Shown here in pieces: positions 1 to 5,835 of a DNA stretch of 10,029 nucleotides. The stretch's first letter is position 1. Each line of letters opens with the position of its first letter. A program made the position numbers and the translations under genes. This DNA is from Erysipelotrichia bacterium. GTDB lineage: Bacteria; Bacillota_I; Bacilli_A; RFN20; CAG-826. The notes under the pieces were generated by a model. That model made no database searches. It was not told the origin of the DNA and worked only from the letters and a program-made list of their open reading frames with translations. Location: contig JAAZFR010000047.1 in the NCBI GenBank assembly GCA_012971835.1, positions 1-10,029 of the forward strand, in the 5' to 3' direction.

Positions 1-556
1 AAGTCGCATCGCTCTCATCGGCGCCTCTTAAAGCGAGGGCAAAATAGCGATAGCTTGTCAATTCTTTTGGAAATAAAGCTCCATAGCCACTTTCATCAAT
101 TTGAACACGTGTTTGCGCGTATGTGACGCCGTCGCAATGGACGCGACCATCATAGAGGCGCGACAAGAAGCCACGCGCAAAAGCAGAGTCAATCGCGCTT
201 AAATTATTGCTAGGCCCATAGCCATATCCCGTCTGTTCGTGAGGAGTGTCAGCCAACAGCGAATAGAATTCGCTTGTTTCAACATTTCGATAGGCATCAT
301 TACCCCAAAGATTATTTGGGTTTTCTAAATCTTCTTGATTGTTTAATTGAAACGAATTAACGGCAGTCACTTGATAGGTTTTTGCGACTTCACCGACGCG
401 ATTAACAAGATTATCATTCCATGTTGAATAATAGTTTTCGCGAAAAACGCCCGTATCATAAGCATGACCTTCATATAGTTCAGAAACATCATTCATACAG
501 CCAGTTAAAATAAACGAAGAGACGATTAAGAGAACAAATAATGATTTTTTGTTCAT
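1..556 (-). CDS. Putative lipoprotein of unknown function, 3' end missing
   Basis: The gene starts with ATG at 556 and stays open to the left window edge, so about 185 N-terminal residues are visible and the C-terminus is missing. The N-terminus is a classic lipoprotein signal: KK at residues 3-4, a hydrophobic stretch at 5-16, and the lipobox LTGC with the acceptor Cys at residue 20. The protein is therefore expected to be exported by Sec, cleaved by signal peptidase II and anchored on the outer face of the membrane. The mature part is polar and rich in Asn, Tyr, Gly and Asp, with no membrane segment. I do not recognise the family; a substrate-binding or beta-sandwich surface domain is possible but not shown. 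The start is supported by a strong GAGGAGG ribosome site inside the end of the upstream gene, and by an ATGA overlap with that gene's stop. The two proteins are probably made together. Confidence 0.8.
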   Translation of the reverse strand, partial: MNKKSLFVLLIVSSFILTGCMNDVSELYEGHAYDTGVFRENYYSTWNDNLVNRVGEVAKTYQVTAVNSFQLNNQEDLENPNNLWGNDAYRNVETSEFYSLLADTPHEQTGYGYGPSNNLSAIDSAFARGFLSRLYDGRVHCDGVTYAQTRVQIDESGYGALFPKELTSYRYFALALRGADESDAT

Positions 557-1977
557 AATTTGATTTCCTCCTCTTTTTCAAATTGTGAGGTTGATAGTGC
601 TTCGCCACCTTCACGTGATGGAATAGCTTCATGATTAATCAAGGGTGTTCCCCGTAAAGGATAATAAGCATAGCCGATGATAAACAAAATAAGCAAATAA
701 GGTGCACTTCTAAAGAAAGAGAAATAGTAATCGTCTGTGTATGTAAGTGGGAAGGTGTTCCATAAGAAACTACCGTGTAAAAATACAGCAATTAGCAATG
801 TTAAAATAATAATTTTAATATAGCTGGCGTCCTTACTTTTAGCTGAATAACGATACATCGAAAAAATGACGAGCAAAATAAAAGCGATAAGAGCAAGAAA
901 GGCCAGGAATCCGCCTTCTTTAATAATTTCAAACTCGAAGGCTCCGGTATTCGCTACTAACCCATCAATATACGTTAACGGAAAACCAAAGAAACCTTGA
1001 GAAGTAAGCATTGCTTTCAGCACTTCGTTCCAAGGTGACACAAAGCGATTGGTATTAAAGAGACGATTCAAAAGGGAATTACCGGCAATAAAGTTACTTA
1101 AAAAACTTATATTCGCCGCGTTAAGCACGGTAATTAATAAAACAATGCCCGCTATACCCAATAGAGCAAAAAAGATGTATTGAACAGCGACTCCAACTTT
1201 TTCTCTTGATCGAATAAAGCGATATAAAAGAGCAAATATAAGAACGGGAATTAAAAGATATAGTGCATCAAGATTCGGAAGTAAGACAATCGAGAGAAGT
1301 CCAACTAACCCAATTGCTAATGTTATATAAAACTTACGCGGTTCATTTTTTGGAGAAACGTAAAGAAGGCCCGCTAACGAAGTTGAAAGCATCGTGCCGA
1401 ATAATGTGACATAATTTGTGGACATTTCGACGAAAGAGAAACCAAGCAACCATTTTGTTTCTTCGCTGACGACGAAAAGGCGACCGTCGTAGTAGTAAAC
1501 TAATCCGTCATACAAAGCGACATGGAACGGACCATATTGATATAGAGAGTAGACGAGACTTAAAAAGACAAGCAGGGCCATCGCCACTCCGATAGTAAGT
1601 AATGCGATATCAATTTTAAACTTTTTAACTCTACGAACAGCAAAGCCAAGAAAGAAAAAAGCCAATGTGCCAAGCACAACCGATAAGTTATCTAAAGATC
1701 CATAACCCATATCGCGGGTAAAGGTTGAGAAACCAGTCAAAAAGGCGATGATAATTAAAGGAAGAGAAAATAGGCCAAGAGAGAGCCATTCTTTCTTTGA
1801 CGTAAACATCAGCGCAAAGGGAATTAAAACGATAGCGATTAAAAAACCAAGATAACGAAAAATTATATTTGCATCGGCCAAAGAAAAAGCCGTTAAAGCG
1901 AGACACTCAATTACTAAAAAAATGATTAGTGCATCGTATTTATCGACCAAAGCATGCAGTTTTGTTTTTAAATCCAT
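553..1977 (-). CDS. Polytopic membrane protein, possibly O-antigen ligase/polymerase-like
   Basis: A 474-residue integral membrane protein with about 12 hydrophobic segments by eye (near residues 17-37, 40-58, 66-82, 98-115, 124-145, 188-206, 217-233, 236-253, 265-287, 357-375, 386-405 and 426-440). A long extracytoplasmic-type loop lies at about 288-356, before the last three segments. The loop has an Arg-Phe-x4-Trp pattern (R311, W316) and ends in FEFEIIKEGG (347-356) before a hydrophobic helix. This layout recalls the large loop of WaaL/Wzy-type O-antigen ligases and polymerases, but the usual loop His is not evident, so the assignment is only a lead. The C-terminal 35 residues are charged and probably cytoplasmic. 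An AGGGG ribosome site lies about 7 bases before the ATG. Its TGA stop overlaps the start of the downstream lipoprotein gene, suggesting a functional pair. The safe name is a multi-pass membrane protein. Confidence 0.75.
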   Translation of the reverse strand: MDLKTKLHALVDKYDALIIFLVIECLALTAFSLADANIIFRYLGFLIAIVLIPFALMFTSKKEWLSLGLFSLPLIIIAFLTGFSTFTRDMGYGSLDNLSVVLGTLAFFFLGFAVRRVKKFKIDIALLTIGVAMALLVFLSLVYSLYQYGPFHVALYDGLVYYYDGRLFVVSEETKWLLGFSFVEMSTNYVTLFGTMLSTSLAGLLYVSPKNEPRKFYITLAIGLVGLLSIVLLPNLDALYLLIPVLIFALLYRFIRSREKVGVAVQYIFFALLGIAGIVLLITVLNAANISFLSNFIAGNSLLNRLFNTNRFVSPWNEVLKAMLTSQGFFGFPLTYIDGLVANTGAFEFEIIKEGGFLAFLALIAFILLVIFSMYRYSAKSKDASYIKIIILTLLIAVFLHGSFLWNTFPLTYTDDYYFSFFRSAPYLLILFIIGYAYYPLRGTPLINHEAIPSREGGEALSTSQFEKEEEIKL

Positions 1978-1998
1978 ATTTATGCCCCTGTTCTCTTA

Positions 1999-2027
1999 AT
2001 TATATAAATAATAATACGCGATGCAAA
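1999..2027 (-). promoter_or_regulatory. Candidate internal sigma-A promoter before the polytopic membrane gene
   Basis: On the minus strand a perfect TATAAT (1999-2004) is preceded, after a 17-base spacer, by TTTGCA (2022-2027), a 4 of 6 match to the -35 consensus. The predicted transcript start near 1992 leaves a leader of about 15 bases with an AGGGG ribosome site. It lies in a 53-base gap between co-oriented genes, so it would give extra transcription of the membrane protein and lipoprotein genes. AT-rich DNA gives such boxes by chance, hence moderate confidence. Confidence 0.4.
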
Positions 2028-2030
2028 AAA

Positions 2031-2927
2031 CTAATCGGCTTTTCGCTTCTGTTTAGAAAAGGGTAAGGGAATAACCATCCATGTTTCAGCACAATAATCG
2101 CTAAACCCTGGTTTATAAGCAGCTAAACGCCTTTCAGCCATCGGAATGGAGATAACCATGAACATAAGAGTGTTAATCAGGGCGCCAAAAAAGACAAACC
2201 ATAAAGAGGGATTCAAAGCAAAAACAAGCGCATATATGCCCCACCACATTAGTATTTCACCGAAGTAATTAGGATGGCGGTTGTGCTTCCAAAGACCAGT
2301 GCGAATAATCTTACCTTTATTTTCCGGAATGCTTCTAAAATTCTGCATTTGAATATCAGCTAGTGTTTCAAACATGATGGCAATAAGGACTAAAACGACA
2401 CCAATAATGCCTAGTAAACTAAATGAGGAACCGCCTCCTCTTTCGACATAAAGAAGCATTGGATAAATGCAAGAGTAGACAACGAGTGTCGGAAACAAAT
2501 GAATACCAAAAAGATTGACGAATGGATAAAAGCGACCACTCTTTTCTTTAAGCATCGTGTAACGCCAGTCTTGATAAGACAAATCAGTGAAAGTATAAAT
2601 AAAATTGGCCGTTAATCTAAGACTCCACAAAGCGACGAGAGAAAGTAAGACGATTGCCCCTAAATCCCAAACGCCGAATTTAATCATTAAAGCCAACAAA
2701 ATAACAAGTGGTTGCACACTCCAATACGGATCATAAATTGAGGCTGTTTTGAATATAAGACCAACACCCCAAACGAAAAGGGTGGCAATAACATCTGCAA
2801 TAAGAACCGCTAAAAGCACGCTATTAACGATATCAACCGCAAGATGATAGACAATTAGACCAACTGCAAAAGCGGCAAGATAAGTAACAAGCAGAACGAG
2901 GAGACCAATAATTTTGCTATGTTTCAT
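2031..2927 (-). CDS. DUF1295 family membrane protein (steroid 5-alpha-reductase-like), YDPYW subtype
   Basis: A 298-residue multi-pass membrane protein of the DUF1295 family, related to steroid 5-alpha-reductases and isoprenylcysteine methyltransferases. Seen in the sequence: several hydrophobic segments from residue 6 on, the motif YDPYWSV (65-71), a DWRY segment (120-123) followed by GRFYP (131-135), ADIQMQNFR (190-198), and the C-terminal signature GLWKHNRHPNYFGE (211-224). In the superfamily this last region forms the cofactor site (NADPH in reductases, AdoMet in methyltransferases). The exact substrate is unknown for most DUF1295 proteins; a lipid or acyl chain in the membrane is the likely target. 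It differs from the second DUF1295 gene here (3853-4668), which has the more usual DxxWG motif at the equivalent place, so they are divergent paralogs rather than a recent duplication. A TGAGG ribosome site lies about 9 bases before the ATG. A 63-base gap with a possible promoter separates it from degV. Confidence 0.85.
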   Translation of the reverse strand: MKHSKIIGLLVLLVTYLAAFAVGLIVYHLAVDIVNSVLLAVLIADVIATLFVWGVGLIFKTASIYDPYWSVQPLVILLALMIKFGVWDLGAIVLLSLVALWSLRLTANFIYTFTDLSYQDWRYTMLKEKSGRFYPFVNLFGIHLFPTLVVYSCIYPMLLYVERGGGSSFSLLGIIGVVLVLIAIMFETLADIQMQNFRSIPENKGKIIRTGLWKHNRHPNYFGEILMWWGIYALVFALNPSLWFVFFGALINTLMFMVISIPMAERRLAAYKPGFSDYCAETWMVIPLPFSKQKRKAD

Positions 2928-2951
2928 TTATAAAACCTCATGAACGAAAAC

Positions 2952-2980
2952 ATTATATCAATAAATTGATGATATTTCAG
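2952..2980 (-). promoter_or_regulatory. Candidate internal sigma-A promoter before the YDPYW-type DUF1295 gene
   Basis: On the minus strand a perfect TATAAT (2952-2957) lies 17 bases downstream of CTGAAA (2975-2980), a 4 of 6 match to TTGACA. The predicted start near 2945 gives a leader of about 18 bases containing the TGAGG ribosome site. A small perfect 6-bp inverted repeat (ATTTCA / TGAAAT, 2974-2989) overlaps the -35 box just after the degV stop. It has no U-run and does not look like a terminator. Read-through from degV plus this promoter is the likely arrangement. Confidence 0.4.
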
Positions 2981-2990
2981 TCATGAAATC

Positions 2991-3833
2991 TTACTTTGTA
3001 AAGTAGACTATACCAACACAACCCGGGCCGGCGTGGGTACCGACAGCAAGGCCAATCGATGCCTCTTTATCTAGTGGAAAATCAGGTTTATGAATGCGAA
3101 TTAAATCGGTAAAGCGTTTAAACATTTCGACGTTATCTGTATGGCCGACAAAAGTTGGTAGAGAATAATCAACTTCATTGTCTGCAAGATTGTAGACGAT
3201 ATGATTTAATGCTCTTTGCATACCAATAATTTTAGCGGCTGAATGAATTTTTCCGTCTTGCATGGTAATAATTGGTTTCATATTGATAACTGAGCCAAGG
3301 ACGGCAAGGGTGAATGGTATTCTTCCTCCCATGCGTAAATATTTCAAATCATCAAAAGCCGCTTTGACTACAATGCGTTTACTTATTTGTTTGATTTTTT
3401 CAACTATCGTCACTGCATTATCGCCTGCATCACGAAACAAAACGGCGGCGTGGACAAGAGCTAATAAACCTAATGTTGCCTGTCTTGTATCAAGAAGGGT
3501 AACATTGTTACGCCCAGATTGTTCAACAGCTATTCTCGCTGACGAATAGGTCGCGCTTGCATCACTTGATATTGTCATAACAATAATTTCTTCATCGTGT
3601 GGATGCTTATTAATTTTCTCTAGAAAGGATGCCGGACTTGGGGCAGAGGTTTTGGGCAAAATCTTCGCAGTTCTCAGCTTTTTGAAAAAATCTTGATTGC
3701 TAATTGTCAGGCCATCAATATAATCGACGCCATCGATATTAACGTGCAGCGGCACAACATCGATGCCTAATTTCTCGGCCTCGAATTGACTGATGTCTGA
3801 GGTGCTGTCAGTAATAATGTGAACTTTTTTCAT
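2991..3833 (-). CDS. DegV family fatty-acid-binding protein (FakB-like)
   Basis: A 280-residue soluble protein, full length for the DegV family. The N-terminal domain starts MKKVHIITDSTSD and has TSAPSP at 62-67 and ISSDASATYSSA at 88-99. The family usually has TSQPSP and SGTYQSA here, supplying the Thr and Ser that hold the fatty acid carboxylate. The hallmark DLKYLRMGGRI (162-172) and the C-terminal GTHAGPGCVGIVYF (265-278) are both present. Characterised relatives (FakB1, FakB2) carry a fatty acid to the kinase FakA, which makes acyl-phosphate for phospholipid synthesis; no FakA gene is in the window. The substitutions in the SGTY loop (SATY) and the TLG loop may alter acyl specificity, but that is inference. 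The ribosome site TAGGAGA sits 8 bases before the ATG, and the gene begins 19 bases after the upstream DUF1295 stop. Its position between two DUF1295 membrane enzymes suggests it hands an acyl group to, or takes it from, that pathway. Confidence 0.92.
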   Translation of the reverse strand: MKKVHIITDSTSDISQFEAEKLGIDVVPLHVNIDGVDYIDGLTISNQDFFKKLRTAKILPKTSAPSPASFLEKINKHPHDEEIIVMTISSDASATYSSARIAVEQSGRNNVTLLDTRQATLGLLALVHAAVLFRDAGDNAVTIVEKIKQISKRIVVKAAFDDLKYLRMGGRIPFTLAVLGSVINMKPIITMQDGKIHSAAKIIGMQRALNHIVYNLADNEVDYSLPTFVGHTDNVEMFKRFTDLIRIHKPDFPLDKEASIGLAVGTHAGPGCVGIVYFTK

Positions 3834-3852
3834 AATCGTGTCTCCTAACTAA

Positions 3853-4668
3853 TTATTTATTTTTTCTTTTTGGGAACCAAGGAATAAAAACACTAACGCG
3901 TGAGGCATATTCGGCAAAACCGGGACGATCCTTAAATGCTTTTTCCAATAAAGGGACTCCGGAAATAAAAAGAAGCAAAGTAGTTATCAATATATAAGAC
4001 ACAAATCCTATATAACCGTACATAACTGATAAGCCTACCACGCTCAATCCAAACCACATCAATGATTCGCCAAAGTAGTTAGGATGCCGAGTATAAGCCC
4101 ATAAGCCTTGATCCATAATCTTGCCACGGTTTTCACTTTTAGCGATGAAGCGCCTTAATTGAGCATCACCAACACTTTCGAAAAGGAAACCGATAATCCA
4201 TAAAACCGCTCCCGCAATGGTAAAACCATAGACCAGCCAATCGTTAGCATATATTGTTCCATTTAGAGTAACGATAATAACAGTCGAAACGAGTATTGAA
4301 AGAAAAGCTTGTGACATGAATATCTTGAGAAACGCCAATAGACGAGGATATTTTCTGCCAACTAAATTTTCTCGCATTTTTACATAGCGATAATCTTCAG
4401 GTCTATTCCAGTTTCTTTTAAACAAATAACTAGAAAGACGCATACCCCAAATCGTCACGGCAATCGTAATAACAATAGCCGGTATACTTGGCCAAGCGTT
4501 CTTAACTAGCGATGAGATAAGTATGGTCGACCAAGCATTAACAACAAAACTCGCCCCCCACACTATATCGATATAGCCATAGTTTTTCTTTTTTTCGGCA
4601 ATCAAATAAGTGAGAGCAAAGAAAAGAACAACAAGAATTGGCGGTAAGATATAACCTAAAGTAATCAT
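3853..4668 (-). CDS. DUF1295 family membrane protein (steroid 5-alpha-reductase-like), DxxWG subtype
   Basis: A 271-residue multi-pass membrane protein with the full DUF1295 signature: YIDIVWGASF near residues 32-41, NRPEDYRYVKMRE at 88-100, GRKYP at 104-108, GDAQLRRF at 167-174, and GLWAYTRHPNYFGE at 188-201. The family is predicted to be a membrane reductase or methyltransferase acting on hydrophobic substrates; no substrate can be read from the sequence. The lysine/arginine-rich tail (FPKRKNK) is probably cytoplasmic. The ribosome site AGGAG lies inside the last codons of the upstream DUF2177 gene, which stops only 4 bases before this ATG, so the two are almost certainly cotranscribed and coupled. 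DUF2177 and DUF1295 genes are also known to sit together in other bacteria, often near cyclopropane-fatty-acid-synthase-like genes; no such synthase is seen here. Confidence 0.88.
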   Translation of the reverse strand: MITLGYILPPILVVLFFALTYLIAEKKKNYGYIDIVWGASFVVNAWSTILISSLVKNAWPSIPAIVITIAVTIWGMRLSSYLFKRNWNRPEDYRYVKMRENLVGRKYPRLLAFLKIFMSQAFLSILVSTVIIVTLNGTIYANDWLVYGFTIAGAVLWIIGFLFESVGDAQLRRFIAKSENRGKIMDQGLWAYTRHPNYFGESLMWFGLSVVGLSVMYGYIGFVSYILITTLLLFISGVPLLEKAFKDRPGFAEYASRVSVFIPWFPKRKNK

Positions 4669-4672
4669 TTGC

Positions 4673-5083
4673 TTATACTCCTATCAAAACAGCTAAGTAA
4701 TAAACGGAAATAGCTGTCGCGGTCGACAAGAATGTCCCCCAGGCAATGTCTGCCAATGTCACATTAAGAGGCCACTTTTTTAGCGTTGCGAAGTTTGTTA
4801 AATCGTATGTTGAGTAAGTTACGAGCCCAAAAATGGCACCATAAATTAAAGCGTAAGACCAACCCCTACCACCAGCGTATGCTGGCCCAATTACAAAGAG
4901 AGTAATTCCGACGATAAAAATAAGATAGAAAATGATGGCTGGCACATAATTGACTTTATCAGCCATTAAATGCCCAAGGTTTTTCTTATAGAAACGGGGT
5001 GATATTTTGACGAGCCAAACTAAATCAAGAAGAAGAAAGACGACAAACGTAAGTACAATTAGAATTAAATATTTTAAAAACAT
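4673..5083 (-). CDS. DUF2177 family membrane protein
   Basis: A 136-residue protein with four hydrophobic segments (about residues 4-24, 48-68, 76-91 and 111-134), the usual size and topology for DUF2177. Family signatures seen are LLLDLVWL (17-24), TYDLTNFATLKKWP (92-105) and a DIAWG motif (112-116). The biochemical role is not established. Relatives are often encoded beside DUF1295 and fatty-acid-modifying genes, so a part in membrane lipid alteration is a context-based guess. It is the first gene of the leftward block. The ribosome site GGAGG is 10 bases before the ATG, and the coding sequence ends 4 bases before the DUF1295 start. Upstream is the 109-base divergent region with candidate operators. 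Confidence 0.88.
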   Translation of the reverse strand: MFLKYLILIVLTFVVFLLLDLVWLVKISPRFYKKNLGHLMADKVNYVPAIIFYLIFIVGITLFVIGPAYAGGRGWSYALIYGAIFGLVTYSTYDLTNFATLKKWPLNVTLADIAWGTFLSTATAISVYYLAVLIGV

Positions 5084-5105
5084 TATTCATATTCCTCCAT
5101 ATTAA

Positions 5106-5135
5106 ATTTAACATGTGTCAAACGAGACATGTAAA
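5106..5135 (-). promoter_or_regulatory. Candidate promoter of the DUF2177-DUF1295-DegV operon
   Basis: On the minus strand TTTACA (5130-5135, 5 of 6 to the -35 consensus) and TTAAAT (5106-5111, 4 of 6 to the -10 consensus) are 18 bases apart. The predicted start is near 5099, only just before the GGAGG ribosome site, so the assignment is tentative. A perfect TTGACA (5116-5121) also exists but has no -10 box at the right distance. The whole element lies on the palindrome at 5111-5132, which would let a bound regulator block it. Confidence 0.3.
5111..5132. repeat. Imperfect 22-bp palindrome, candidate operator
   Basis: The left arm ACATGTGTC (5111-5119) and right arm GAGACATGT (5124-5132) pair at 8 of 9 positions around the 4-base centre AAAC. 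The size and symmetry fit a dimeric repressor site of TetR or similar type. It overlaps the candidate promoter of the leftward operon. No candidate regulator gene is in the window, so binding is inferred from symmetry alone. Confidence 0.45.
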
Positions 5136-5160
5136 GAAATCGCTCATTAATTTCGCTAAC

Positions 5161-5182
5161 TAGTAATTATTAATAATTGCTA
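5161..5182. repeat. AT-rich 22-bp palindrome over the VanZ-like gene promoter
   Basis: Ten of eleven base pairs match across the centre at 5171.5; the inner 14 bases (AATTATTAATAATT, 5165-5178) are a perfect palindrome, flanked by TAG on one side and CTA on the other. Its right end runs into the extended -10 box of the VanZ-like gene. It may be an operator, or chance symmetry in AT-rich DNA. Its centre is exactly 50 bases from that of the palindrome at 5111-5132, but the two sequences differ. Confidence 0.35.
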
Positions 5183-5186
5183 CAAT
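5178..5186 (+). promoter_or_regulatory. Extended -10 promoter of the VanZ-like gene
   Basis: TGCTACAAT contains the extended -10 TG (5178-5179) and a 5 of 6 -10 hexamer TACAAT (5181-5186). No good -35 is seen 16-18 bases upstream, which an extended -10 can compensate for. The usual start point, about 7 bases downstream, falls at 5193, the A of the VanZ-like ATG, implying a leaderless mRNA. The absence of a ribosome site before that ATG agrees. Confidence 0.4.
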
Positions 5187-5192
5187 GCATAT

Positions 5193-5678
5193 ATGTCAAA
5201 GATGCAAACATCAAAAGCGGGTTTTATCTATGCTTCCTTGTTTGTTTTATTAAGCGCGATAATATTTGTCTTCGCAGGTTTTTCTAGCGATATCTCTTCC
5301 TCGCAAAGCGACTTTGTCGTCGATGTTTTAAACGCGATTCTCCGTTTTTTTGGAGTGATATTAAATGAGGCCGAATTAGTAGGTTTTGCTATCTTCGTTC
5401 GCAAGTTTTTTGGTCACTTCTTTATTTTTCTAATCGATGGTGTCTTTGCATATTTGACCTTGTACAAATTATTTACTTTCAAGAAAAACTTAGTCATTCT
5501 TCTATTTGGTGTCCTCATAATGTTTTTGGTGGCCGGTATTTCTGAATTTATCCAATACTTTGCTGGAGGACGAAACGCCAATTGGATTGATGTCGCAATC
5601 GATTTAGGTGGAGCGACACTTGGTTTGTTAATCGCTTTCGCTTTTACGATTAAGACCAATGAAAAAGTGGATAATTAA
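5193..5678 (+). CDS. VanZ-like family membrane protein
   Basis: A 161-residue membrane protein of the VanZ-like family. Hydrophobic segments lie at about 12-30, 75-92, 100-117 and 133-152. Family residues seen are FVRKFFGH with R70 and H75, EFIQYFAGGR with E118, Q121 and R127, and WIDVAIDLGGATLG (131-144) with D133, matching the usual R-K-x-x-x-H, E-x-x-Q and D-x-x-x-N/D-x-x-G pattern. VanZ itself gives low-level teicoplanin resistance by an unresolved mechanism, and most family members have no assigned role, so resistance should not be assumed. The protein is rich in Phe. It is the only plus-strand gene in the window, divergent from the lipid-type operon. No Shine-Dalgarno precedes the first ATG (5193) or the next in-frame ATG at 5202. 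The coding end, including the stop, lies in a hairpin that looks like the terminator of the converging genes. Confidence 0.88.
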   Translation: MSKMQTSKAGFIYASLFVLLSAIIFVFAGFSSDISSSQSDFVVDVLNAILRFFGVILNEAELVGFAIFVRKFFGHFFIFLIDGVFAYLTLYKLFTFKKNLVILLFGVLIMFLVAGISEFIQYFAGGRNANWIDVAIDLGGATLGLLIAFAFTIKTNEKVDN

Positions 5679-5686
5679 CCCACTTT
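5662..5686 (-). terminator. Rho-independent terminator for the genes converging from the right
   Basis: Perfect 7-bp arms (AAAGTGG at 5664-5670 and CCACTTT at 5680-5686) enclose a 9-base loop. On the minus strand the stem runs into five U (A-run 5662-5666), as a terminator should; on the plus strand no U-run follows. It would end transcripts from the DUF2974 and Imm5-like genes about 150 bases past the last stop. The VanZ-like gene's TAA (5676-5678) sits inside the loop. Confidence 0.55.
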
Positions 5687-5835
5687 GATATAAACCACAG
5701 TTTACCCAAGCAGTTTTCCTATTTGTTTTTAAACAAACAACGCGACTTTCTTGATTACGAGGAAGGGCAGCGTCTATATTTATCCAAACATTATTCTCAA
5801 TTCCAATACTTTAAGAACAATTTTAGAAGACATTA

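Noticed and set aside
1688..1906. 72-codon minus-strand frame inside the polytopic membrane protein gene
   Set aside because: Lies out of frame within a long coding region, has unusual composition and no own ribosome site; a shadow frame.
3262..3549. 95-codon plus-strand frame opposite degV
   Set aside because: Antisense shadow of a conserved gene; no domain and no start signals.
5193..5678. VanZ-like gene as a glycopeptide resistance determinant
   Set aside because: Only the broad family signature is present and no vanA/vanH/vanX-type genes are nearby; most members of this family are not resistance genes.
5690..5745. Small inverted repeats in the 5679-5835 gap (TAAAC/GTTTA and TTTGTTT/AAACAAA)
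   Set aside because: Short, nearly all A-U stems with tiny loops; within what AT-rich spacer DNA gives by chance.
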